From: Siphonodentalium dalli | Taxonomy: Eukaryota; Mollusca; Scaphopoda; Gadilida; Siphonodentaliidae | Assembly (NCBI GenBank): GCA_032622095.1 | Contig: CP136066.1 | Coordinates: forward strand, 105,235,319-105,299,318 | Reading direction: 5' to 3' | DNA length: 64,000 nt | Shown here: positions 11,401 to 25,500 of the stretch, one piece after another | How positions within the stretch are numbered: the first letter of the stretch is position 1 | Layout: the number at the start of each line of letters is the position of its first letter | Notes under the pieces: generated by a model | Told to the model about the DNA's origin: nothing | The model's database searches: none | The model's input: only the letters and a program-made list of their open reading frames with translations | Position numbers and translations under genes: made by a program

Positions 11401-11560
11401 ATGCGGCCCATGACCGTTTGTTGAACTAATTATCTGAAAGAGATGGATTCTCCCACCAGTTATGTAAGCATGCATTGGAATGGACTATATTCATTTGGAG
11501 GGTTGTTCGGGAAATACAAATGCAGAAAGATACATATTCATTTGGGAAAATTGTTCATCA
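8425..11560 (+). repeat. 1.48-kb higher-order repeat, about 2.1 copies
   Basis: The run of units starting with AACAAATAGCCTATGCGG and GTTATGTAAGCATGCATTGG near 8425 recurs 1479 bp later (8524 matches 10003) and starts a third time near 11387. That third copy breaks off around 11570 and jumps to a type B unit. The two full copies match except for scattered single-base differences. Confidence 0.8.
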
Positions 11561-13579
11561 AATAAGTTCAATTGGTAATATATAATTGAGCATGGGAATG
11601 GTTAGTAATTCATTTTGAGGGTTGTTCATGAAATACAAGTGCAGAAGGCTACATATTCATTGGGGAAAATTATTCATCAAATAAGTTCAATTGGTAATAT
11701 ATAATTGAACATTGCAATGGTTAATAATAATTCATTTGGAGGGTTGATCAGGAAATAAAAGTGCAGAACGATTCCTATTCATTGGTGAAAATTGTTCAGA
11801 AAATAAGTTCAACAAACGGCCTATGCGGCCCATGACCGTTTGTTGAACTAATTATCTGAAAGAGATGGATTCTCCACCAGATATATAAGCGTACATTGGA
11901 ATGGTCTATAATTCATTTGGAGGGTTGTTCAGTAAATACAAGTGCAGAAGGTTTCCTATTCATTGGTCAAAATTGTTCAGAAAATAAGTTCAACAAATGG
12001 CCTATGCGGCCCATGACCGTTTATTGAACTAATTATCTGAAAGAGATGGATTCTTACACCAGTTATATAACCATAAGAAATAAGCATACATTGGAATGGT
12101 CTATAATTCATTTGGAGGGTAGTTCAGGAAATACAAGTGCAGAAGGCTACATATTCATTGGGGAAAATTATTCATCAAATAAGTTCAATTGGTAATATAT
12201 AATTGAACATGGGAATGGTTAGTAATTCATTTTGAGGGTTGTTCATGAAATACAAGTGCAGAAGGCTACATATTCATTGGGGAAAATTATTCATCAAATA
12301 AGTTCAATTGGTAATATATAATTGAACATTGGAATGGTTAATAATTCATTTGGAGGGTTGTTCAGGAAATAAAAGTGCAGAACGATTCCTATTCATTGGT
12401 GAAAATTGTTCAGAAAATAAGTTCAACAAAAGGCCTATGCGGCCCATGACCGTTTGTTGAACTAATTATCTGAAAGAGATGGATTCTCCCACCAGTTATA
12501 TAACCATAAGAAATAAGCATACATTGGAATGGTCTATAATTCATTTGGAGGGTAGTTCAGGAAATACAAGTGCAGAAGGATTCCTATTCATTGGACAAAA
12601 TTGTTCAGAAAATAAGTTCATCAAACGGCCTATGCGGCCCATGACCGTTTTTTGAACTAATTATCTGAAAGAGATGGATTCTCCCACCAGTTATATAAGC
12701 GTAAGAAATAAGCATACATTGGAATGGTCTATAATTCATTTGGAAGGTTGTTAAAAAATTAAAGTGCAGAAGAATTCCTATTCATTAGTGAAAATTATTT
12801 AGAAAATAAGTTCAACAAACGACCTATGCGGCCCATGACCGTTTTTTGAACTAATTATCTGAAAGAGATGGATTCTCCCACCAGTTATATAAGCGTATGA
12901 AATAAGTGTATAGTGGAATGGTCTATAATTCATTTGGAGGGTAGTTCAGGAAATACAAGTGCAGTTCTAAGGATTCCTATTCATTGGTCAAAATTGTTCA
13001 GAAAATAAGTTCAACAAACGACCTATGCGGCCCATGACCGTTTGTTGAACTAATTATCTGAAAGAGATGGATTCTCCACCAGTTATATAAGTGTGCATTG
13101 GAATGGACTATATTCATTTGGAGGGCTGTTCGGGAAATACAAGTGCAGAAAGATACATATTCATTTGGGAAAATTGTTCATCAAATAAGTTAATCTGGTA
13201 TTATATAATCGTACATTGGAATGGTATGGAATTCATTTGGAGGGTTGTTCAGGAAATACAAATGTACAAGGATTTCTACTCATTGGGGAAAATTGTTAAG
13301 AACATAATTTCATTAGTGAAAATTATTTAGAAAATAAGTTCAACAAACGACCTATGCGGCCCATGATCGTTTTTTCAACTAACTATCTGAAAGAGATGGA
13401 TTCTACCACCAGTTATATAAGCGTATGAAATAAGTGTATAGTGGAATGGTCTATAATTCATTTGGAGGGTAGTTCAGGAAATACAAGTGCAGTTCTAAGG
13501 ATTCCTATTCATTGGTCAAAATTGTTCAGAAAATAAGTTCAACAAACGGCCTATGCGGCCCATGACCGTTTGTTGAACT

Positions 13580-16500
13580 AATTATCTGAAAGAGATGGAT
13601 TCTCCACCAGATATATAAGCGTACATTGGAATGGTCTATAATTCATTTGGAGGGTTGTTCAGTAAATACAAGTGCAGAAGGTTTCCTATTCATTGGTCAA
13701 AATTGTTCAGAAAATAAGTTCAACAAATGGCCTATGCGGCCCATGACCGTTTATTGAACTAATTATCTGAAAGAGATGGATTCTTACACCAGTTATATAA
13801 CCATAAGAAATAAGCATACATTGGAATGGTCTATAATTCATTTGGAGGGTAGTTCAGGAAATACAAGTGCAGAAGGCTACATATTCATTGGGGAAAATTA
13901 TTCATCAAATAAGTTCAATTGGTAATATATAATTGAACATTGGAATGGTTAATAATTCATTTGGAGGGTTGTTCAGGAAATAAAAGTGCAGAACGATTCC
14001 TATTCATTGGTGAAAATTGTTCAGAAAATAAGTTCAACAAAAGGCCTATGCGGCCCATGACCGTTTGTTGAACTAATTATCTGAAAGAGATGGATTCTCC
14101 CACCAGTTATATAACCATAAGAAATAAGCATACATTGGAATGGTCTATAATTCATTTGGAGGGTAGTTCAGGAAATACAAGTGCAGAAGGATTCCTATTC
14201 ATTGGACAAAATTGTTCAGAAAATAAGTTCATCAAACGGCCTATGCGGCCCATGACCGTTTATTGAACTAATTATCCGAAAGAGATGGATTATCCCACCA
14301 GTTATATAAGCGTTAGAAATAAGCATACATTGGAATGGTCTATAATTCATTTTGAGGGTTGTTCAGGAAATACAAGTGCAGAAGGCTACATATTCATTGG
14401 GGAAAATTGTTCATCAAATAAGTTCAATTGGTAATATATAATTGAACATTGGAATGGTTAATAATTCATTTGGAGGGGTGTTCAGGAAATACAAGTGCAG
14501 AGGGATTCCTATTCATTGGACAAAATTGTTCAGAAAATAAGTTCAACAAACGGCCTATGCGGCCCATGACCGTTTTTTGAACTAATTATCTGAAAGAGAT
14601 GGATTCTCCCACCAGTTATATAAGCGTAAGAAATAAGCATACATTGGAATGGTCTATAATTCATTTGGAAGGTTGTTCAAAAATTAAAGTGCAGAAGAAT
14701 TCCTATTCATTAGTGAAAATTATTTAGAAAATAAGTTCAACAAACGACCTATGCGGCCCATGACCGTTTTTTGAACTAATTATCTGAAAGAGATGGATTC
14801 TCCCACCAGTTATATAAGCGTATGAAATAAGTGTATAGTGGAATGGTCTATAATTCATTTGGAGGGTAGTTCAGGAAATACAAGTGCAGTTCTAAGGATT
14901 CCTATTCATTGGTCAAAATTGTTCAGAAAATAAGTTCAACAAACGACCTATGCGGCCCATGACCGTTTGTTGAACTAATTATCTGAAAGAGATGGATTCT
15001 CCACCAGTTATATAAGTGTGCATTGGAATGGACTATATTCATTTGGAGGGCTGTTCGGGAAATACAAGTGCAGAAAGATACATATTCATTTGGGAAAATT
15101 GTTCATCAAATAAGTTAATCTGGTATTATATAATCGTACATTGGAATGGTATGGAATTCATTTGGAGGGTTGTTCAGGAAATACAAATGTACAAGGATTT
15201 CTACTCATTGGGGAAAATTGTTAAGAACATAATTTCAACGAACGGCCTATGCGGCCATTGACCATTTGTTGAACTAATCTTAAAGAGATGGATTCTACCA
15301 CAAGTTATATAACTGTACATTGGAATGGCCTGTAATTAATTTGGACGGAAGTTCTGGAAATACAACTGCAGAAGGATACATATTCATCAGGGAAAATTGT
15401 TCATAAAATAAGTTCAATTAAAATAATCCAACATTGGAAAGGTTAATAATTCATTTTGATGGTTGTTCAGGAAATTCAAGCGCAGAACGATACATATTCA
15501 TTGGGGAAAATTGTCATTCAAATAAGTTCAACTAGTATTATATAACCGTACATTGGAATGGTCTATAATTCATTTGGAGGGTGGTTTGGGAAATGCAAGT
15601 GCAGAAGGATTCCTATTCATTGGTGAAAATTGTTCAGAAAATAAGTTCAACAAATGGCCTATGCGGCCCATGACCGTTTGTTGAACTAATTATCTGAAAG
15701 AGATGGATTCTCCCACCAGTTATATAAGCGTAAGAAATAAGCATACATTGGAATTGTCCATAATTCATTTTTATAATTCATTTGGAGTGTTGTTCAGGAA
15801 ATACAAGTGCAGAAGAATTCCTATTCATTTGTCAAAATTGTTCAGAAATTAAGTTCAACAAACGGCCTATGCGGCCCATGACCGTTTGTTGAACTAATTA
15901 TCTGAAAGAGATGGATTTTCCCACCAGTTATATAAGCATGCATTGGAATGGACTATATTCATTTGGAGGGTTGTTCTGGAAATACAAATGCAGAAAGATA
16001 CATATTCATTTGGGAAAATTGTTCATCAAATTAGTTCATCTGGTATTATATAATCGTACATTGGAATGGTCTGTAATTCATTTGGAGGGTTGTTCAGGAA
16101 ATACAAATGCACAAGGATTCCTACTCATTGGGGAAAATTGTTAAGAAAATAAGTTCAACAAATGGCCTATGCGGCCCATGACCGTTTGTTGAACTAATTA
16201 TCTGAAAGAGATGGATTCTTACACCAGTTATATAAGCGTACATTGGAATGGCTTGTAATTAATTTGGACGGAAGTTCTGGAAATACAACTGCAGAAGGAT
16301 ACATATTCATCAGGGAAAATTGTTCATCAAATAAGTTCAATTGGTAATATATAATTGAACATGGGAATGGTTAGTAATTCATTTTGAGGGTTGTTCATGA
16401 AATACAAGTGCAGAAGGCTACATATTCATTGGGGAAAATTATTCATCAAATAAGTTCAATTGATAACATATAATTGAACATTGGAATGGTTAATAATTCA

Positions 16501-19500
16501 TTTGGAGGGTTGTTCAGGAAATACAAGTGCAGAAGGATTCCTATTCATATGTGAAAATTGTTCAGAAAATAAGTTCAACAAAAGGCCTATGCGGCCCATG
16601 ACCGTTTGTTGAACTAATTATCCGAAAGAGATGGATTATCCCACCAGTTATATAAGCGTTAGAAATAAGCATACATTGGAATGGTCTATAATTCATTTTG
16701 AGGGTTGTTCAGGAAATACAAGTGCAGAAGGCTACATATTCATTGGGGAAAATTGTTCATCAAATAAGTTCAATTGGTAATATATAATTGAACATTGGAA
16801 TGGTTAATAATTCATTTGGAGGGTTGTTCAGGAAATACAAGTGCAGAAGGATTCCTATTCATTGAACAAAATTGTTCAGAAAATAAGTTCAACAAACGGC
16901 CTATGCGGCCCATGACCGTTTGTTGAACTAATTATCTGAAAGAGATGGATTCTCCACCAGTTATATAAGCGTATGAAATAAGCATATAGTGGAATGGTCT
17001 ATAATTCATTTGGAGGGTAGTTCAGGAAATACAAGTGCAGTTCTAAGGATTCGTATTCATTGATCAAAATTGTTCAGAAAATAAGTTCAACAAACGGCCT
17101 ATGCGGCCCATGACCGTTTGTTGAACTAATTATCTGAAAGAGATGGATTCTCCACCAGATATATAAGCGTACATTGGAACGGTCTATAATTCATTTGGAG
17201 TGTTGTTCAGGAAATACAAGGGCAGAAGGATTCCTATTCGTTGATTAAAATAGTTCAGAAAATAAGTTCAACAAATGGCTTATGCGGCCCATGACCGTTT
17301 GTTGAACTAATTATCTGAAAGAGATGGATTCTCCCACCAGTTATATAAGCGTAAGAAATAAGCGTACATTGCAATGCTCAATAATTCATTTGGAAGGTTG
17401 TTAAAAAATTAAAGTGCCGAACGATTCCTATTCATTAGTGAAAATTATTTAGAAAATAAGTTCAACAAACGACCTATGCGGCCCATGACCGTTTTTTTAA
17501 CTAATTATCTGAAAGAGATGGATTCTCCACCAGATATATAAGCGTATGAAATAAGTGTATAGTGGAATGGTCTATAATTCATTTGGAGGGTAGTTCAGGA
17601 AATACAAGTGCAGTTCTAAGGATTCCTATTCATTGGTCAAAATTGTTCAGAAAATAAGTTCAACAAACGGCCTATGCGGCCCATGACCGTTTGTTGAACT
17701 AATTATCTGAAAGAGATGGATTCTCCACCAGATATATAAGCGTACATTGGAATGGTCTATAATTCATTTGGAGGGTTGTTCTGGAAATACAACTGCAGAA
17801 GGATACATATTCATCGGGGAAAATTGTTCATCAAATAAGTTCAATTGATAATATATAATTGAACATGGGAATGGTTAGTAATTCATTTTGAGGGTTGTTC
17901 ATGAAATACAAGTGCAGAAGGCTACATATTCATTGGGGAAAGTTATTCATCAAATAAGTTCAATTGGTAATATATAATTGAACATTGCAATGGTTAATAA
18001 TAATTCATTTGGAGGGTTGTTCAGGAAATAAAAGTGCAGAACGATTCCTATTCATTGGTGAAAATTGTTCAGAAAATAAGTTCAACAAATAGCCTATGCG
18101 GCCCATGACCGTTTGTTGAACTAATTATCTGAAAGAGATTGATTCTCCGCCAGATATATAAGCGTACATTGGAACGGTCTATAATTCATATGGAGTGTTG
18201 TTCAGGAAATACAAGGGCAGAAGGATTCCTATTCGTTGATTAAAATAGTTCAGAAAATAAGTTCAACAAATGGCTTATGCGGCCCATGACCGTTTGTTGA
18301 ACTAATTATCTGAAAGAGATGGATTCTCCCACCAGTTATATAAGCGTAAGAAATAAGCGTACATTGCAATGCTCAATAATTCATTTGGAAGGTTGTTCAA
18401 AAATTAAAGTGCCGAACGATTCCTATTCATTAGTGAAAATTATTTAGAAAATAAGTTCAACAAACGACCTATGCGGCCCATGATCGTTTTTTTAACTAAT
18501 TATCTGAAAGAGATGGATTCTACCACCAGTTATATAAGCATATGAAATAAGTGTATAGTGGAATGGTCTATAATTCATTTGGAGGGTAGTTCAGGAAATA
18601 CAAGTGCAGTTCTAAGGATTCCTATTCATTGGTCAAAATTGTTCAGAAAATAAGTTCAACAAACGGCCTATGCGGCCCATGACCGTTTGTTGAACTAATT
18701 ATCTGAAAGAGATGGATTCTCCACCAGATATATAAGCGTACATTGGAACGGTCTATAATTCATATGGAGTGTTGTTCAGGAAATACAAGGGCAGAAGGAT
18801 TCCTATTCGTTGATTAAAATAGTTCAGAAAATAAGTTCAACAAATGGCTTATGCGGCCCATGACCGTTTGTTGAACTAATTATCTGAAAGAGATGGATTC
18901 TCCCACCAGTTATATAAGCGTAAGAAATAAGCGTACATTGCAATGCTCAATAATTCATTTGGAAGGTTGTTCAAAAATTAAAGTGCCGAACGATTCCTAT
19001 TCATTAGTGAAAATTATTTAGAAAATAAGTTCAACAAACAACCTATGCGGCCCATGATCGTTTTTTTAACTAATTATCTGAAAGAGATGGATTCTACCAC
19101 CAGTTATATAAGCGTATGAAATAAGTGTATAGTGGAATGGTCTATAATTCATTTGGAGGGTAGTTCAGGAAATACAAGTGCAGTTCTAAGGATTCCTATT
19201 CATTGGTCAAAATTGTTCAGAAAATAAGTTCAACAAACGGCCTATGCGGCCCATGACCGTTTGTTGAACTAATTATCTGAAAGAGATGGATTCTCCACCA
19301 GATATATAAGCGTACATTGGAATGGTCTATAATTCATTTGGAGGGTTGTTCAGTAAATACAAGTGCAGAAGGTTTCCTATTCATTGGTCAAAATTGTTCA
19401 GAAAATAAGTTCAACAAATGGCCTATGCGGCCCATGACCGTTTATTGAACTAATTATCTGAAAGAGATGGATTCTTACACCAGTTATATAACCATAAGAA

Positions 19501-22500
19501 ATAAGCATACATTGGAATGGTCTATAATTCATTTGGAGGGTAGTTCAGGAAATACAAGTGCAGAAGGCTACATATTCATTGGGGAAAATTATTCATCAAA
19601 TAAGTTCAATTGGTAATATATAATTGAACATGGGAATGGTTAGTAATTCATTTTGAGGGTTGTTCATGAAATACAAGTGCAGAAGGCTACATATTCATTG
19701 GGGAAAATTATTCATCAAATAAGTTCAATTGGTAATATATAATTGAACATTGGAATGGTTAATAATTCATTTGGAGGGTTGTTCAGGAAATAAAAGTGCA
19801 GAACGATTCCTATTCATTGGTGAAAATTGTTCAGAAAATAAGTTCAACAAAAGGCCTATGCGGCCCATGACCGTTTGTTGAACTAATTATCTGAAAGAGA
19901 TGGATTCTCCCACCAGTTATATAACCATAAGAAATAAGCATACATTGGAATGGTCTATAATTCATTTGGAGGGTAGTTCAGGAAATACAAGTGCAGAAGG
20001 ATTCCTATTCATTGGACAAAATTGTTCAGAAAATAAGTTCATCAAACGGCCTATGCGGCCCATGACCGTTTTTTGAACTAATTATCTGAAAGAGATGGAT
20101 TCTCCCACCAGTTATATAAGCGTAAGAAATAAGCATACATTGGAATGGTCTATAATTCATTTGGAAGGTTGTTAAAAAATTAAAGTGCAGAAGAATTCCT
20201 ATTCATTAGTGAAAATTATTTAGAAAATAAGTTCAACAAACGACCTATGCGGCCCATGACCGTTTTTTGAACTAATTATCTGAAAGAGATGGATTCTCCC
20301 ACCAGTTATATAAGCGTATGAAATAAGTGTATAGTGGAATGGTCTATAATTCATTTGGAGGGTAGTTCAGGAAATACAAGTGCAGTTCTAAGGATTCCTA
20401 TTCATTGGTCAAAATTGTTCAGAAAATAAGTTCAACAAACGACCTATGCGGCCCATGACCGTTTGTTGAACTAATTATCTGAAAGAGATGGATTCTCCAC
20501 CAGTTATATAAGTGTGCATTGGAATGGACTATATTCATTTGGAGGGCTGTTCGGGAAATACAAGTGCAGAAAGATACATATTCATTTGGGAAAATTGTTC
20601 ATCAAATAAGTTAATCTGGTATTATATAATCGTACATTGGAATGGTATGGAATTCATTTGGAGGGTTGTTCAGGAAATACAAATGTACAAGGATTTCTAC
20701 TCATTGGGGAAAATTGTTAAGAACATAATTTCATTAGTGAAAATTATTTAGAAAATAAGTTCAACAAACGACCTATGTGGCCCATGATCGTTTTTTCAAC
20801 TAATTATCTGAAAGAGATGGATTCTACCACCAGTTATATAAGCGTATGAAATAAGTGTATAGTGGAATGGTCTATAATTCATTTGGAGGGTAGTTCAGGA
20901 AATACAAGTGCAGTTCTAAGGATTCCTATTCATTGGTCAAAATTGTTCAGAAAATAAGTTCAACAAACGGCCTATGCGGCCCATGACCGTTTGTTGAACT
21001 AATTATCTGAAAGAGATGGATTCTCCACCAGATATATAAGCGTACATTGGAATGGTCTATAATTCATTTGGAGGGTTGTTCAGTAAATACAAGTGCAGAA
21101 GGTTTCCTATTCATTGGTCAAAATTGTTCAGAAAATAAGTTCAACAAATGGCCTATGCGGCCCATGACCGTTTATTGAACTAATTATCTGAAAGAGATGG
21201 ATTCTTACACCAGTTATATAACCATAAGAAATAAGCATACATTGGAATGGTCTATAATTCATTTGGAGGGTAGTTCAGGAAATACAAGTGCAGAAGGCTA
21301 CATATTCATTGGGGAAAATTATTCATCAAATAAGTTCAATTGGTAATATATAATTGAACATGGGAATGGTTAGTAATTCATTTTGAGGGTTGTTCATGAA
21401 ATACAAGTGCAGAAGGCTACATATTCATTGGGGAAAATTATTCATCAAATAAGTTCAATTGGTAATATATAATTGAACATTGGAATGGTTAATAATTCAT
21501 TTGGAGGGTTGTTCAGGAAATAAAAGTGCAGAACGATTCCTATTCATTGGTGAAAATTGTTCAGAAAATAAGTTCAACAAAAGGCCTATGCGGCCCATGA
21601 CCGTTTGTTGAACTAATTATCTGAAAGAGATGGATTCTCCCACCAGTTATATAACCATAAGAAATAAGCATACATTGGAATGGTCTATAATTCATTTGGA
21701 GGGTAGTTCAGGAAATACAAGTGCAGAAGGATTCCTATTCATTGGACAAAATTGTTCAGAAAATAAGTTCATCAAACGGCCTATGCGGCCCATGACCGTT
21801 TTTTGAACTAATTATCTGAAAGAGATGGATTCTCCCACCAGTTATATAAGCGTAAGAAATAAGCATACATTGGAATGGTCTATAATTCATTTGGAAGGTT
21901 GTTAAAAAATTAAAGTGCAGAAGAATTCCTATTCATTAGTGAAAATTATTTAGAAAATAAGTTCAACAAACGACCTATGCGGCCCATGACCGTTTTTTGA
22001 ACTAATTATCTGAAAGAGATGGATTCTCCCACCAGTTATATAAGCGTATGAAATAAGTGTATAGTGGAATGGTCTATAATTCATTTGGAGGGTAGTTCAG
22101 GAAATACAAGTGCAGTTCTAAGGATTCCTATTCATTGGTCAAAATTGTTCAGAAAATAAGTTCAACAAACGACCTATGCGGCCCATGACCGTTTGTTGAA
22201 CTAATTATCTGAAAGAGATGGATTCTCCACCAGTTATATAAGTGTGCATTGGAATGGACTATATTCATTTGGAGGGCTGTTCGGGAAATACAAGTGCAGA
22301 AAGATACATATTCATTTGGGAAAATTGTTCATCAAATAAGTTAATCTGGTATTATATAATCGTACATTGGAATGGTATGGAATTCATTTGGAGGGTTGTT
22401 CAGGAAATACAAATGTACAAGGATTTCTACTCATTGGGGAAAATTGTTAAGAACATAATTTCATTAGTGAAAATTATTTAGAAAATAAGTTCAACAAACG

Positions 22501-25500
22501 ACCTATGCGGCCCATGATCGTTTTTTCAACTAATTATCTGAAAGAGATGGATTCTACCACCAGTTATATAAGCGTATGAAATAAGTGTATAGTGGAATGG
22601 TCTATAATTCATTTGGAGGGTAGTTCAGGAAATACAAGTGCAGTTCTAAGGATTCCTATTCATTGGTCAAAATTGTTCAGAAAATAAGTTCAACAAACGG
22701 CCTATGTGGCCCATGACCGTTTGTTGAACTAATTATCTGAAAGAGATGGATTCTCCACCAGATATATAAGCGTACATTGGAATGGTCTATAATTCATTTG
22801 GAGGGTTGTTCAGTAAATACAAGTGCAGAAGGTTTCCTATTCATTGGTCAAAATTGTTCAGAAAATAAGTTCAACAAATGGCCTATGCGGCCCATGACCG
22901 TTTATTGAACTAATTATCTGAAAGAGATGGATTCTTACACCAGTTATATAACCATAAGAAATAAGCATACATTGGAATGGTCTATAATTCATTTGGAGGG
23001 TAGTTCAGGAAATACAAGTGCAGAAGGCTACATATTCATTGGGGAAAATTATTCATCAAATAAGTTCAATTGGTAATATATAATTGAACATGGGAATGGT
23101 TAGTAATTCATTTTGAGGGTTGTTCATGAAATACAAGTGCAGAAGGCTACATATTCATTGGGGAAAATTATTCATCAAATAAGTTCAATTGGTAATATAT
23201 AATTGAACATTGGAATGGTTAATAATTCATTTGGAGGGTTGTTCAGGAAATAAAAGTGCAGAACGATTCCTATTCATTGGTGAAAATTGTTCATAAAATA
23301 AGTTCAACAAAAGGCCTATGCGGCCCATGACCGTTTGTTGAACTAATTATCTGAAAGAGATGGATTCTCCCACCAGTTATATAACCATAAGAAATAAGCA
23401 TACATTGGAATGGTCTATAATTCATTTGGAGGGTAGTTCAGGAAATACAAGTGCAGAAGGATTCCTATTCATTGGACAAAATTGTTCAGAAAATAAGTTC
23501 ATCAAACGGCCTATGCGGCCCATGACCGTTTATTGAACTAATTATCCGAAAGAGATGGATTATCCCACCAGTTATATAAGCGTTAGAAATAAGCATACAT
23601 TGGAATGGTCTATAATTCATTTTGAGGGTTGTTCAGGAAATACAAGTGCAGAAGGCTACATATTCATTGGGGAAAATTGTTCATCAAATAAGTTCAATTG
23701 GTAATATATAATTGAACATTGGAATGGTTAATAATTCATTTGGAGGGGTGTTCAGGAAATACAAGTGCAGAGGGATTCCTATTCATTGGACAAAATTGTT
23801 CAGAAAATAAGTTCAACAAACGGCCTATGCGGCCCATGACCGTTTTTTGAACTAATTATCTGAAAGAGATGGATTCTCCCACCAGTTATATAAGCGTAAG
23901 AAATAAGCATACATTGGAATGGTCTATAATTCATTTGGAAGGTTGTTCAAAAATTAAAGTGCAGAAGAATTCCTATTCATTAGTGAAAATTATTTAGAAA
24001 ATAAGTTCAACAAACGACCTATGCGGCCCATGACCGTTTTTTGAACTAATTATCTGAAAGAGATGGATTCTCCCACCAGTTATATAAGCGTATGAAATAA
24101 GTGTATAGTGGAATGGTCTATAATTCATTTGGAGGGTAGTTCAGGAAATACAAGTGCAGTTCTAAGGATTCCTATTCATTGGTCAAAATTGTTCAGAAAA
24201 TAAGTTCAACAAACGACCTATGCGGCCCATGACCGTTTGTTGAACTAATTATCTGAAAGAGATGGATTCTCCACCAGTTATATAAGTGTGCATTGGAATG
24301 GACTATATTCATTTGGAGGGCTGTTCGGGAAATACAAGTGCAGAAAGATACATATTCATTTGGGAAAATTGTTCATCAAATAAGTTAATCTGGTATTATA
24401 TAATCGTACATTGGAATGGTATGGAATTCATTTGGAGGGTTGTTCAGGAAATACAAATGTACAAGGATTTCTACTCATTGGGGAAAATTGTTAAGAACAT
24501 AATTTCAACGAACGGCCTATGCGGCCATTGACCATTTGTTGAACTAATCTTAAAGAGATGGATTCTACCACAAGTTATATAACTGTACATTGGAATGGCC
24601 TGTAATTAATTTGGACGGAAGTTCTGGAAATACAACTGCAGAAGGATACATATTCATCAGGGAAAATTGTTCATAAAATAAGTTCAATTAAAATAATCCA
24701 ACATTGGAAAGGTTAATAATTCATTTTGATGGTTGTTCAGGAAATTCAAGCGCAGAACGATACATATTCATTGGGGAAAATTGTCATTCAAATAAGTTCA
24801 ACTAGTATTATATAACCGTACATTGGAATGGTCTATAATTCATTTGGAGGGTGGTTTGGGAAATGCAAGTGCAGAAGGATTCCTATTCATTGGTGAAAAT
24901 TGTTCAGAAAATAAGTTCAACAAATGGCCTATGCGGCCCATGACCGTTTGTTGAACTAATTATCTGAAAGAGATGGATTCTCCCACCAGTTATATAAGCG
25001 TAAGAAATAAGCATACATTGGAATTGTCCATAATTCATTTTTATAATTCATTTGGAGTGTTGTTCAGGAAATACAAGTGCAGAAGAATTCCTATTCATTT
25101 GTCAAAATTGTTCAGAAATTAAGTTCAACAAACGGCCTATGCGGCCCATGACCGTTTGTTGAACTAATTATCTGAAAGAGATGGATTTTCCCACCAGTTA
25201 TATAAGCATGCATTGGAATGGACTATATTCATTTGGAGGGTTGTTCTGGAAATACAAATGCAGAAAGATACATATTCATTTGGGAAAATTGTTCATCAAA
25301 TTAGTTCATCTGTTATTATATAATCGTACATTGGAATGGTCTATAATTCATTTGGAGGGTTGTTCAGGAAATACAAATGCACAAGGATTCCTACTCATTG
25401 GGGAAAATTGTTAAGAAAATAAGTTCAACAAATGGCCTATGCGGCCCATGACCGTTTGTTGAACTAATTATCTGAAAGAGATGGATTCTTACACCAGTTA

